Origin: Lenzites betulinus
Lineage: Eukaryota; Basidiomycota; Agaricomycetes; Polyporales; Polyporaceae
Assembly (NCBI GenBank): GCA_022264855.1
Contig: JABYQU010000049.1
Coordinates: 248,001 to 312,000, forward strand
Length of the DNA: 64,000 nucleotides
Direction of reading: 5' to 3'
Shown here: positions 1 through 11,200 of the stretch, piece after piece
How the letters are laid out: each line of letters opens with the position of its first letter
How positions within the stretch are numbered: the stretch's first letter is position 1
Notes under the pieces: model-generated
Told to the model about the DNA's origin: nothing
The model's database searches: none
Seen by the model: the letters and a program-made list of their open reading frames with translations, nothing else
Made by a program: the position numbers and the translations under genes

Positions 1-1254
1 CTCTTACTCCTCTCTCTGTACGGATTATTTGAATCTAGCCATCCTACACTGACAAGCTTCAGAGCCAATCCAAAAATCCTAGATTTGCGCCCCATATTAT
101 CTACTCGATTAAGCCGCATTTCCTGTGCAAGAACACAGTGGCAGTGGGAACAGCAGTAGGCCGCCGGCACGGCGTAATAACCAACCAACCGAAGGTTCTG
201 TCAAGCAAGCTGGCAAGAAAACATGGTGAATCCTAACATCTGGTTGGACTTGAAACAATACGTATGTGGCTAGAGCACTGGGAAGAACGGGATCTGGGGT
301 GTCGACAGCGTTTCACTTGAATGACTAGGGAAACTCCTTTGCTTCCGGGTAGTTTTGTCTCGGCCAAGGTGCAAGATGTCATCCCCTCGGGCTCTACTGC
401 TACGTATTCTTGGTATCCGTAAGCATGATTTCTTAGCCGACATGACACACAGCGGCGTTCCGAATGCTGAGCCACAGGACGATGACACTGGTCGCCCACG
501 TTGCACAGCCGCTGCCCGAGCCTGCGCTTACACAGACCAACATAGAACATCGAGGCATGTATGCATGGTCAACGGCTGAACACCAACGCCGTGCTTCAAA
601 GATCGTCCAACCGTATGTGCTAACTTCTCCGGCGCCGGCGCAACGTGCAAAATCATTCTCTGCGGTCGGCGCAACCGCCGCCGACCACATCAATTCACAG
701 CTTTCTCAACTGCAGAACGGTCGCTGGGTAGATCGGACATCAGAGCCGAACGTCAACAATCACACGCATTCAGATGATCTCAAGACCGCAAATCCGGGCC
801 AGCTATGTGCGGCAGTGAGGATCCCGAGGTTCTTACGTGACCATGTCACGCCCCCAGGACGGGATGACACTCATCAGCAAAACCGCTTTTTGCTCCCAAT
901 TCCTTCCAAGCGCTTGCAAGTGCTCCCAATTCGCGGGATCACTTCCATTATGAGGGCAGAGTTTACGGGCTTTCCTTCGGTATTGGGGATTCACTGGAAA
1001 TTACTGGGAGCGCTCCCAAACCACACGAGCACTCATGCTGTTTGTGGGCAATTATGTAGTTTGCAAGCACACAGAAGCACATCCATGTGAACCCGGCAAT
1101 ATGTATTAAAAAAAGAAATCATATTCCCATTCGAGCGAGTAATAGTCGCTCGAACAAGAGCCAGAATCGGAACAAAACGGTATGTCATTCCAGGGTGCTA
1201 GTACAGAGTACAGAGTATGCACATCGGACACATCGTAAAGTTCTTACATGAGTT
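1..1254. other. Gene-poor left edge
   Basis: No gene can be supported. A plus-strand frame is open at 464-1090, but its translation is rich in Cys, His and Arg with no recognisable motif or splice structure, as expected of chance reading through GC-rich DNA. The stretch probably belongs to the repeat-rich flank that contains the palindrome to its right. Confidence 0.5.
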
Positions 1255-1436
1255 GTATACAACAGTTATTGCAACTTTCTAGGTGTAATAAATAGCGGTA
1301 GTTGCAACTTCGGTGGTTTAAGGCCAAATAGGCGCCGTTTGGCACAGCCACTGACGCGCGAGACGCGGGCGCCTATCTGCAGTTGCAGTCACAGCGAGGT
1401 GGGCGTCTATTGTAGTTGCAGCCACGAAAAGAACAC

Positions 1437-1514
1437 GCAGCGAGCGGAATTGAACACCGGACCTGCTGCAAAAGCCTAAGTAAGAGTGACACATGTAAAC
1501 CACTCGGCCACACG
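1437..1514 (-). other. tRNA-like head of the SINE-like repeat, left arm
   Basis: This is the exact mirror of the right-arm tRNA-like segment, with the same A and B boxes on the minus strand. The two heads point away from each other, toward the outer ends of the palindrome, so Pol III transcripts from the two arms would be divergent and identical in sequence. Confidence 0.55.
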
Positions 1515-1839
1515 GCTGTACAAATGCTATGGTTGCCCACGTACTAGTCCAAATACATTTTCTCAGCTACTAATGGTACTCCAAGTCCTTACCGGATCTT
1601 GGTGCTGCATAAGGACTTATAATGCTGTTAGTAGCCAAAGGAATGGATGAACACTAGTACTATATATACTCCTATAGTGTGTACAGTTCTGTGGCTGAGT
1701 GGTCCATTTCTATCACTGGAATCTGACATCTTGCTGAAGCTTGGCGCTGCGTGAGGACTTGGAGTAACTTGGGGTGCCATTAGTAGCTGGGGAAATGTAT
1801 TTGAACTACAACCGTGGGCAACCGTAGCATTTGTACAGC

Positions 1840-1917
1840 CGTGTGGCCGAGTGGTTTACATGTGTCACTCTTACTTAGGCTTTTGCAGCAGGTCCGGTGT
1901 TCAATTCCGCTCGCTGC
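1840..1917 (+). other. tRNA-like head of the SINE-like repeat, right arm
   Basis: The A box at 1844-1854 and B box at 1897-1908 have the spacing of a class II (Ser/Leu) tRNA gene with a long variable arm. The T-stem pairs poorly, the acceptor ends do not match over 7 bp, and no clean anticodon stem is visible. It is therefore read as a tRNA-derived promoter and not as a working tRNA gene. Confidence 0.55.
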
Positions 1918-2099
1918 GTGTTCTTTTCGTGGCTGCAACTACAATAGACGCCCACCTCGCTGTGACTGCAACTGCAGATAGGCGCCCGCGTCTCGCGCGT
2001 CAGTGGCTGTGCCAAACGGCGCCTATTTGGCCTTAAACCACCGAAGTTGCAACTACCGCTATTTATTACACCTAGAAAGTTGCAATAACTGTTGTATAC

Positions 2100-3363
2100 T
2101 CTACCTTACATACGTGATGACGATGAGGGCGCAATGCATGTCTAAGGGTCGGGAATACTGCACAGATAAGCGGGTTTGATGAGTCGAGGATTTGGCTAGG
2201 GAAATAACAAAACAATGAGCAAACGGTGCACTTGGTTGGAACAGTGCATACATACCTAGATTGTGCTTCTCTGCATCGACGCTGAAAATAATATGTCAGA
2301 GTGCTGTGCGATGATTAGTACAGACTAAATGCGGACTCACCGCCATCCTGGATGTGAAGCGAAATGATTAGTCTTTTCCTTGCGAGTTAGCTGCTCAAAC
2401 ACGCGGTGGAACTACACGACACTCACAGAATGTAGCGCGGTGTGAAGGGATATTAGTACTCAAGTACTCATAGATGAGTCGACTGGTCTTTGATAAGCAA
2501 TGACGAAAGACTTACATAGCAACCAGGACGCGGAACGAGGGAGGAGGGGATATGGGCCAGAGCAGAGAGGTCGACCAGCTGAGGATGGAAGGGGGAAGAG
2601 GAAGAGAGGCGATAGAGAGAAGAAGAGAAACGGGCGACTTAAATGGGGCGTAGAAAGGAAGTGTGACGGTGCGGCAGTGGAACAACTGACGTCAGTACCA
2701 CTTCACGGCCCAAAAAGGGTTGAGTATCGCTCAGTTTGAACGCTGCTGGTACTCGTTGGGGCAACGTGATATGTGAGAGGGTGGAGTATACTGAGTGTGC
2801 ATCTGCTTGCAAACGATAGGAGAGCTGCGGCAGTTTGGGAGTGCTCAGGAGCGCTTGGAAGCGCTTGCCTTTGGCGTGCGGGCGCCAAATCCTTGGGCGT
2901 GTCGTGCGGTTTCGCTGATGCTGACAGCTGGACAACGTCGAACAAACCTTCCAAGCAACCGATATGCGGACACGCCCCAGCATCGTGCTGGCAGCTTCAT
3001 CCGTCTCCGCTCTGTTTGCTCCGGCTAAACGCATCTGGAAATTCGGCTACAGTCTACTGACGCGCCCACACGAGACGAACTCGTCCGCCAGCTGCGGTTG
3101 ACTCGGAGATGGGCGTAATTTGGTCCAGGGTAGGCCCCCGCCCGAGATGATGCAGACAACGACGCCCGCGGTTCTAACCTGACTCACGTACAGCTGCTAC
3201 TCCCGTGGTGGTGGGCCGAGGCCCCTGCTCAGGTTGTGACTCCCGAGAAAGCTTACCCCCTTGATCCAAATGCGCAGGCTTCGGGCAAGGAGCCGGTAAG
3301 TCTCATTCATGCACACACTGTACCCGGGCCTGAACCCTTTGTCAGGCAAGCGTGCCATGTACA
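2100..3363. other. No supported gene
   Basis: Frames at 2500-2739 (plus), 2639-3034 (minus) and 2773-3060 (plus) overlap each other on both strands and show no family motif. The right end should contain the promoter and 5' leader of the HET-domain gene that starts at 3364. Confidence 0.45.
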
Positions 3364-4818
3364 ATGGAGCTTCGTACCATGGTGCAAACCGACACGCCCT
3401 CCCAGGACACTCCGAGTGTGCTCGTCGACGGCAAACATTGGACGCTCAGCCCACCGCTCGACATCGACTCGCCCGCACTCCCTCCCTACGTGTGCGTCTC
3501 CTACGTATGGGGATTGGAGCGCACCCCGAACCCCATTTACCCCTCAATTGAGATGTCATCGCGCACGCTCGCCACGTTCACTGCCGCAGCGCGCTGCGTC
3601 CCCGGGCACCCGATCTGGATCGACGCCTTCAGCGTGCCCGTCCAGCGCGAAAAGAAGCGCGCGACCCTCGAGAGCCTCGGCTGCATCTTCGCGCGCGGCC
3701 ACGCCGTCGTCGCGGTCCTCGCGCCCGAGTCTCTCGCCGCAGTTGCGCAGATGGAACAGTTCCTCGCGCTCGACCCACGCCCCGAGGCGGTGCCAACCGC
3801 GCCGCTAGACGTCCTGAACGCCGACGAGTGGATCCGCAGCGTGTGGACGTACCAAGAGCTTGTGAACAGCCAGACGCTGTGGTTTGTCTGCCACGCACAC
3901 GAGGGCTCTCCCTCGCCGCCACCGGTGCGCGGCCAGGACCTGTTCCAGATCGTCGGCGGCTACCTCGACCGCTGGGGCAAGTCGCACGGAGGGAAGCTGC
4001 CCGGCGTCCGTCTGACGTACCCCCATGCGGACAACTTCCAGGAGCTGCTCGCGGACTGGATGATCTCGGACTACGGCCATCGCTCCGCGCTACAAATCAT
4101 CTGTGGGATGGAATACCGCGCGGGTGTCACCCCGCAGAACCGCTTCTACAGCATGATCGGGGCGCTCACCGCGCAGCCGTCCACGCGTGCGACAAGCCCG
4201 ACAGTAGAACAGCTGGCAGAACGGTTCATGGAGCTTTGCGAGGAGAAGGGCGACTACTCGTTCATCTTCAGCTCTGCTGCACGCGATGCGCGGCCGGGAC
4301 TGCGCTGGCGGCCTACCCCTTGCGACTTGGAGAGTGTGCTCACCTGGCATATCTTTGGCGAGGACCAGCCTGGCACCAAGGTCGACAATGGGGTCTTGCT
4401 AACCAACGTCCTCGTGTACCCTCTGCCGACAAGTTCTCGCGACAAGGTGCAGATGGGGCACGATTTACGGGACCACTTCCTCGGGTGGATCAGAGTGGAG
4501 AAGGAATACCATAACCTGGCAACGGACGATACCAATACGACCCTAGAGGAGCTTGGCCATCGTATCTTGCAGAGTATGAGGTTTGCAGGAACTGGGGGAT
4601 GGCACGTCGCGGAGGACGTCGTATTTTATCCTCTGCACAAGTTGCCCGAGTCGGACGAGTCTGAAGTGACGCTGTGCGTCTCGCATGGGGTGCGGTGGAT
4701 CTTCGGCGCACCCGCCATTGCTGCTATAAAGAAAGAGGGTCGAACGGAGTACATGCCGGGAGTTGCTATAACACATATGGACTTCGCAACACCTACGACT
4801 GAATTTTTGCTAAGCTGA
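3364..4818 (+). CDS. HET-domain (heterokaryon-incompatibility-like) protein
   Basis: A single-exon ORF of 484 residues. The HET domain lies in the first ~180 residues, with the family's three signatures in order: YVCVSYVWG (consensus Y-x-x-LSYxWG), IWIDAF (consensus WIDxLCI) and RSVWTYQEL (consensus RxWTxQE). HET domains act in non-self recognition and programmed cell death in fungi; in basidiomycetes the role is mostly inferred. The Cys-Ile after WIDA is replaced (WIDAFSV), so this is a divergent member. The C-terminal ~300 residues carry no domain I recognise. The frame is open upstream to a GTG at 3352; the first ATG is at 3364 and another in-frame ATG is at 3379, so the exact start is uncertain. 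The absence of introns is unlike its neighbours. Confidence 0.8.
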   Translation: MELRTMVQTDTPSQDTPSVLVDGKHWTLSPPLDIDSPALPPYVCVSYVWGLERTPNPIYPSIEMSSRTLATFTAAARCVPGHPIWIDAFSVPVQREKKRATLESLGCIFARGHAVVAVLAPESLAAVAQMEQFLALDPRPEAVPTAPLDVLNADEWIRSVWTYQELVNSQTLWFVCHAHEGSPSPPPVRGQDLFQIVGGYLDRWGKSHGGKLPGVRLTYPHADNFQELLADWMISDYGHRSALQIICGMEYRAGVTPQNRFYSMIGALTAQPSTRATSPTVEQLAERFMELCEEKGDYSFIFSSAARDARPGLRWRPTPCDLESVLTWHIFGEDQPGTKVDNGVLLTNVLVYPLPTSSRDKVQMGHDLRDHFLGWIRVEKEYHNLATDDTNTTLEELGHRILQSMRFAGTGGWHVAEDVVFYPLHKLPESDESEVTLCVSHGVRWIFGAPAIAAIKKEGRTEYMPGVAITHMDFATPTTEFLLS

Positions 4819-5624
4819 TTCCTGAACGGTACCTGCTCGTGATTTCCCACTATCGTCTGCTATTTGTATGTGTTCTATTTTGTGAGCGTGCAATAGGTAT
4901 CATATTTTTGGAGTACATGGTAGCTGCCTGGCGACAACCCAAACTACTGGACAGACGTCAGATTATCATACAGGGAGAACGCCAGCCCACTGTTCCTCCC
5001 AGAGGTCGAAGGAGTGTTGCCGGCGCCGACGTCGAGGTTGGCATCACCAGACAGCAATGTCTCGTGAACGAGAAAACGACCACATCACTTGGCATGTGGC
5101 TTCAATCTTCAAAGGCATGCGTATGTCAAAACTGATTTAATCCGATCGATGTTCACAATAGTGTGGAGGAGCAGAACGAGTATATTGCAAAACTATACAG
5201 AAAGGGAATCCATCAGACATACGCCCGGCTCGCTGGTTCGCGCACCAAGCCACTCCGAAGAGGGCGAGGGGACACGATCCAAACGTCCTCGAGACCGCCC
5301 GAAGGCAGTCATGTTCTCGGTTATACGAGCGGGCGCTGAAGTCATCTACTGGATAAGAAGGATGTGGCATGTGTAAACATGCGAGACTCGAGTTAGTACC
5401 TATAAAATAGATCCTAGCTGAGTATGTTCTAAGGAAACAACGATGTCGGGCCCGAAGTTTTTATACGGCGTTGAGTTTAGGGCAGGCTGAGAAGACCTCG
5501 AGGTGTCTCGTTATGGTAGGCGTCTCTCCCGACGCGTCGATCGCACAAGGCGCTCCGGGCGCTTCGGACTTGCTCATTCCTGCCGCCACCTGGTCCTGCT
5601 TGTCTTTGCTGCTTGCCCGCCACA
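4819..5624. other. Intergenic; terminator side of HET gene and promoter side of BUD13
   Basis: Only short unconvincing frames are present (4839-5135, 5089-5376). The segment close to 5625 should hold the BUD13 promoter. No clear TATA box was seen, as is common for housekeeping genes. Confidence 0.4.
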
Positions 5625-6656
5625 ATGTCTATGAAAGCATATCTCGCCGAGAAATATATGTCTGGTCCAAAGGCGGACGCGATCCTTTCAAAAGTCAGCC
5701 AGCCTAAGAAGAAGAAACGCAAGACTGCGTCTGCTGCGGGCACCAGTGCTGCATTCATCAACGACGATGACCTGACCGGTTGGGGCGACGCGCCGCGGGA
5801 CGAGGACGAGGAGATGGAAGACGCAGTGGTGGCCGAGGACCGTCGCTTCAAGAAACGACAGCGCACGGACGCGGATTCCGGATGGCAGACCGTCCAGGGC
5901 GGCAGCGGGACACCACCTCCACCGGAAGATGAGCAGCCGCAGGTGGTCGGCCAGGACGACGAGCCCGCCTTTACTGGCGGCCTGCTCACGTCTGCACAGC
6001 TGAAGAAGAAACTGCCCAAGAATAGACCACAGGATCGGAAAAAGGCTACAGAGGAGGAGGCCGCGGAACGGGCAGCTGCACAGGAGACCATTTACCGTGA
6101 CGCGTCCGGTCGGAAAGTGGACGTTGCTGCAGAACGCGCCCAGGCTGCACGGCTAAAACGCGAGCGTGAGGAGAAGGAGGCGGCGAAGATGGAATGGGGT
6201 AAGGGCCTCGTCCAACGGGAGGAGGCGGAGAAACGGCGGAAAGAGGAGGAAGCAATGCGTAACCGGTCATTCGCGAGGACAGTGGATGACGCCGACCTCA
6301 ACAACGATTTGAAGGCACAAGACCGGTGGAACGACCCGGCGGCAGCCTTCTTGACTGTAAGTCCTACCGTCATAGCCGTGCATTCCGTACTCATTCTGTG
6401 ATATAGAAGAAGAGGTCGAAGGGTCCGCGTAAGCCCGAGTATAGTGGACCCCCTCCCCCACCGAACCGCTTTGGCATCAAGCCGGGCTACCGTTGGGACG
6501 GCGTTGGTAAGCCTTATGAATCAGTCCACATATGACATATCTTAACCGCGCCTTGCAGATCGCAGCAATGGCTTCGAGAAGAAATATTTCCAGAAGCAAA
6601 ACGAGCGACGGCGTCGTGGCGCCGAGAGCTACGAGTGGAGTGTGGACGACATGTAG
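5625..6656 (+). CDS. BUD13: Pre-mRNA-splicing factor BUD13 (RES complex, CWC26)
   Basis: Three exons (5625-6356, 6407-6506, 6559-6656) join in frame to 309 residues. BUD13 is the scaffold of the RES complex (with Snu17 and Pml1) on the activated spliceosome and helps splicing and nuclear retention of pre-mRNA. The N-terminus has the family's [14 protein letters not shown] start. The middle is highly charged (poly-Lys 'KKKKRK', acidic tract, long Arg/Glu-rich helix at ~170-225). The C-terminus is the diagnostic part: [21 protein letters not shown], then ending [10 protein letters not shown]. Introns are 50 and 52 nt with GTAAG donors. The start is the ATG at 5625 in a CCACAATGT context; the frame extends to a TTG at 5613 that is not used. 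Length is normal for fungal BUD13. Confidence 0.96.
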
Positions 6657-6932
6657 ACTTCTATACGCACTGGAGATACGATCTTGCGCCCTGGTATGCC
6701 CCTGGCCGTGCCATGCCGTGTACACTAGCCCCATTCATTCGGAATTCCTGCTCCATTCCATCCATCGACAAACATTCGAGATATGCCCGACACTATCAGC
6801 TTCGCCTACGCCTTACAAAGCTACCAAGTCCCCGACCGGCAATGCGCCATCTCCACGCGGGAGCAGTGACTCACACATCTATCAGCACGCAGCCTGCAAA
6901 CGCATCCAGTCTCATGCAATTGACTCATCGGC

Positions 6933-7955
6933 TTAGCTATCCGCCCACCGCCCGACCCACCACCTCGACATCCCCTTCCTCACCCCCAACTGCTCCCTAT
7001 CGAGCCCCCCACCACGCACCTCCATCTCGCCCCTCCACACAGGCTCAACAGCGCCCTCCTCGAGCAGGACCCCCGCCCGCGCCGCTTCCTGCACGAAGTG
7101 CTCGCATACGCGCGCAGCGGTGTATTTTCCCGCAGCGACGTACGCACGCGCGCTGGGAGCCCGGCGCAGCAGCGTAAGGAGCGAACGCAGCAGCACGTCG
7201 TGCGAGCCGTCGAAGTGCAGCAGGTCGGACATAATTACAACGTCGAAGCCGCGCTCCGCAAGGGTCTGCGCGTGTGCCGCCACAACGTCCCTGTGCGCCA
7301 GCGGCTTGTGAGACTGGTCGGGTCAGAGATCGGGGGGAACATCTTACAGCAAGGAGGAGACGTCCTGGCCCCACTCGTAGCCGAACGCGTGCAAGGCGCA
7401 CTTGCCGTTGACATGCTCCTGGTTCCGCGCGACGTTCGCGGAGAGGTTCGTCATTATCGTGTCGTCCGGGTAGTCTGTGATGACCGCCAGCGATGGCGGC
7501 GACGCCAGTGTCGAGGCAATGAGTGAGGGCAGGGCACATCCGGCCCCGAGCTCTACCACTATTCATGAAAATGCGAATGTATGTGTATCAATACTGCTAG
7601 TAATTTTACGGAAGAGTATATGATGTTGGTCGTACCTGTTTTTTCGGAGAGGTTAATTATGCCTTGCTCGATCAGCTCCGCTAATAGGAGGGAGGGCGAG
7701 AATAGGTGATCTGCTAGAAGTGTGTTTGCCTGAACATATGAGATCAGGAGCAGCGCAATCAGCGGCGCAGACGAGATTGTTGACCTTCCCCTCCTTTGAA
7801 GGCCGTCAGTGACGGAAGAACGACCTTCAAATAGAACAGACCTTCGGTGCGACCGACAAGACGAGCGGGCCATATCTGATCATCTCGTCGTCCAAAGGAA
7901 TGGTATCGCCGAACAGAGCAGCAGAGTCGTATAGGAATTCATCGTCGTCCGCCAT
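6933..7955 (-). CDS. EFM7: Protein N-terminal and lysine methyltransferase EFM7 (NNT1 family)
   Basis: Proposed exons on the minus strand are 7955-7842, 7729-7636, 7558-7362 and 7304-6933, giving 258 residues. EFM7 methylates the N-terminal Gly and nearby Lys of eEF1A in the cytosol. The SAM-binding motif I reads VVELGAGCALPSLI, followed by the post-I acidic stretch ITDYPDD and the motif SDLLHFDGSHDVL near the active site. The start MADDDEFLYDSAALFGD agrees with the family. The third intron is uncertain. The phase-correct choice uses a weak GTCTCC donor (57-nt intron). A stronger GTAAGA donor 15 nt downstream puts the next exon out of frame. Confidence 0.85.
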
Positions 7956-8298
7956 CTACGCCCGTGTTTCTGTTTGGCTTGTTTATGGGACGTATCAGTC
8001 GCTGGAAGACGATAGTTTCACGGAAATGGTGGGGAAGATCCGAGTACAAACCTGCCTTCCTTTCCTGGCTGGAACTCTACTCACAGAAGCGCCCGGTGTT
8101 GCATATCGCATGCCAAGGAACAAGCAGGCAATAATCAGTCGTTTGCAACAGTCAAAGATGAGTACATGTGATACGACCCTGCTATCTAGTATATATACGC
8201 ATACCCTATATACCGCGTAACACTGCTTTCGGCTTGCTAACTTCACCAAGGCATTGACCGGAACCCACCGTGACCAGACGAGATCGACGCGCCCGTCG
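7956..8298. other. Intergenic between EFM7 start and SEC24 end
   Basis: Both genes are on the minus strand, so this segment is the 3' trailer of SEC24 and the promoter of EFM7. An open frame runs through it from SEC24 as far as 7995, which would lengthen the SEC24 C-terminus if the last SEC24 intron is not used. Confidence 0.5.
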
Positions 8299-11200
8299 TC
8301 AACTGTGTCGAGACTCAGCATCCTACAGCGCGAAGAGAGAAAAAGAAGACTACTAACCGCTGTATGTATCTGCTTGTGCACCAAGCACAGGTCTGTAGAA
8401 AATACTATCAGAACGGGCTCATAGAGATAACAGCAGTAACTCACAATCGAGGTACGACATCGCCGCGTTATTCTGGTCCTCGACGAGCATGTCGCTGAAC
8501 TCGATCTCCGCGCCGTCAAGGTCCTGTCGCGCGACAGCAAACTTCGGGATGTACCCGCGCTGCGCGAACCGGTGCGCAAGGATGTTGCGCACTTGGGCTG
8601 AGAGCCGGGTGGAGAGGACTGGGAGGGAGAGCTGTACGGGTATCGCGTGATGAGTGTCGACGTCGAAGTGAATAGGTTAACGTGTGGACTTACGATGTGC
8701 GGGTCGAGCTGCATGATGTCATCGACGTCGAAAAGATCCTTAAGCAGCTGCGGTGAGACGCTACCTCCGACCCAGACAACCAGCATGTCCTCGTTGTCTA
8801 TGGGCCATCGTCAGCAATTGCGCTCCTGCCAAATTTGAGGAGACCAGTGTTACCAATGATGTAGACCCCGTGCGACTCCATGAATAGGTGGCTGTCACGC
8901 ATGAGCGACGGCAGATCGAGCTTCCCATTCGCATCGGGCAGCGCGATCTCGTCGTTCAGGTCGTGCACAGCGAGCATGCGTGGGTACAAGCGGAACATGA
9001 TGCTCCGCGCGCTCGATGCCATGATCTTGTGCGCGTGGTAATTACGCACGTCTGCCGTAACGTTACGACCTGTAAGGGGTCAGATGGTTCCATGCTGAGG
9101 GTAACACGATGCTGGGATGGCTGTACCTTTCAAAGGCTTCGTCTTCATCATGCCAAGGATGTACAACGGCAGCGTCCGGAACGCTTCAGGAAGGATAAGC
9201 TGTATTATGCAAAGGTATGAGCCGTGGGCTGCATGTCTGAAAGCTAGATGACGCGCCTGTGTGGGTGCCGCCGACGCCGCGCAAAACTTCCGGTAGGCAT
9301 ACAAGATGAGCGCGCACTTCTCCGTGAGGTCCTCGTGAATATGCGTTATTTTCCCTGAGGGTAATTTCGAGATAGCTATCGTAGATGGTAGATCTCAGTC
9401 TCAGCTTTACCAAATACGATGATGAAAATGCCGCACCTTCGCGTATCATGTAAGATACCGTGGCATCCATGTCCGCATACTGGAACACATTTCCTGCCAG
9501 GGCCGCGACCCGCAGCGCGACGTTGAACGTCCGCACACGACGTTCGCCGGAAACGGTTGTATACAGCAGCGCTGCCTGGATGAACGCAAATTGCGACTCA
9601 TCCAGCGTACGTGCGTGCTCCAGCGCCACAGCAATGGCCTTGTCTGCATCTATCGTGCCGAACTCGAGGTCCGCTGCGGCGCTCTCATAGAAGTTTCCGA
9701 GCTGGCTCGACACCCGCAGTCCTGTGAAAATATTATAAGTGGTCGCGTGGTATATGTCCGCGTCCTGCGTACGTACCATTTGATGTGCGTATCCGCATGG
9801 AACACGAGTAAGCAGTCGTCCGCGAAACTAGTCGCTTGAGCTGGGACGATAACACCACGCCGTCCTTGACAGGGTCGAATTTCGGGTGGAAGTACAGCTC
9901 ACCGCCACTAATTGTCGACACAGTGCCTGTCCGATATGTTCACAACAGCATAGCTGGCACAAGATGTTTAACGCACCTATTGTCCCAACGTCAATCGGCC
10001 GGCCCATTCCGAGGAACATGCTGACGCCAACGCCCTCGGAAGCGCACTGCTCGCCGATGTCTTTCCAGGTCTCTTGGCGAGGTATGAAGAGCGTCTTCTC
10101 CTTGTCGGTGCCATATAGCGCGGCCTCGTCAACTAGCGGTTGAAGAGCACCGATACCGATGGTAGGTAATGTAGCTGCAAAAATGACCATTTTGCCTCCC
10201 CTTCCTGCCTGAAGGCCGATGAGACACTCACTGCCGGTACAGCAGGCGAAAGATGATGACTCACCAGACCAGCCAGGCCTGCGGCGAGAGCCGAGCCAAG
10301 TGCAGCTTCAACCTCGAAGGTCTGCTCATGACGCAGCGGAAGTGTGGTCAACAAGTCTACGATAGCATCCCTAAGCTATGATTACTATCGTGAAGTATAT
10401 GTTACGTGGCTCGAACTCACCTGGATTCCGCGACATTCACAAACAGCCCGCTTGTCGATGGTAGGAAGACGTCCTCAATGTCAGGCACCACAAGCATGGG
10501 CGGTTGGCCAACAACTTCTGACTGGGGTAAACCGTGTTATATGGGAATACTGGCACAGCCGCGAAAGCGAGCGTACAGAAAGGTTGTAGAACTGTAATGT
10601 CCGATCAAAACCCAAGATAGCAATCCGGCTGGTCTGAGGGAAGCATCCCGGTATTGACTCGCCGTCGCCGTACAGGGACTCCAGCAGAGCGGCACAGGCT
10701 ATCTTCAAGAACCCGGAGCGTACGGCTTCTTGCGAGACATCGAACGCGAACACATAGTCCATTGGCTGTGGTGTGCGCACCCCTGTAGTAGGATTGGGGA
10801 TTACTGAGTAGTACAGAGGTTGGATGCTCGGCGGTGGATGAGGGGTCCAGTACTCCTCAGAAACCGCGAAGTCGACAGTGCCCTTGTTCAGCTCGGGCCG
10901 CTGTAGGTGGTCGAGACGCAGGAAGTTTGCGTCTAGGTTACAAAAATATTCGGAGGCCACTTTGAAAGCACACGTCGATCAGCAGGCTTATGGCTGAGGG
11001 ATACAAATAAAACATCGCACACCTTCTGTCTCGTGGCTGCAAAGATTGCACTTCCATTTGCCCCCACCTGCCACCCAGGTGCACCAGGGGTTGATGTACG
11101 CTCTGCAGGACGCACATCGCGCAGGCCCTGCGGGGCCTGGCTCTACGAGTGGAATTGCCTCTTCGCGAGCATCCAGGTCCGCGAAGGGCTGTATTATCGC

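Larger units (their letters stand above)
1255..2099. repeat. 845-bp inverted repeat with tRNA-like Pol III promoter (SINE-like foldback)
   Basis: Positions 1255-1540 and 1814-2099 are reverse complements about a centre near 1677. The outer ends read GTATAC on both sides. Both arms encode the same 61-codon chance frame (1318-1503 minus, 1851-2036 plus). By eye the only mismatch found in the outer arms is 1530/1824. Further inward the arms remain similar but diverge (about 1541-1610 and 1740-1813). Each arm carries an A box (TGGCCGAGTGG) and a B box (GTGTTCAATTCC) about 40 bp apart, as in tRNA-derived SINEs. A third A-box-like site, TGGCTGAGTGG, is at 1692-1702 near the centre. It could be two SINE copies inserted head to head or a recent palindromic duplication; the near identity argues that it is young. 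Confidence 0.8.

Noticed and set aside
464..1090. 208-codon open frame on the plus strand
   Set aside because: No motif, no splice pattern, and Cys/His/Arg-rich composition typical of chance frames; overlaps other open frames on the opposite strand.
1840..1917. Functional tRNA-Ser or tRNA-Leu gene
   Set aside because: A and B boxes fit, but the T-stem, acceptor stem and anticodon arm do not pair well, and the same sequence occurs in a mirrored copy; a tRNA-derived repeat explains it better.
3352..3363. Start of the HET gene at 3352
   Set aside because: Position 3352 is GTG, not ATG. The first ATG in the frame is 3364.
5613..5624. Start of BUD13 at 5613
   Set aside because: The codon is TTG; the conserved MSMKAYL start is the ATG at 5625.
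7340..7350. Frameshift mutation in EFM7
   Set aside because: The frame can be kept with a 57-nt GT-AG intron using the weak donor at 7361, so a pseudogene call is not needed.
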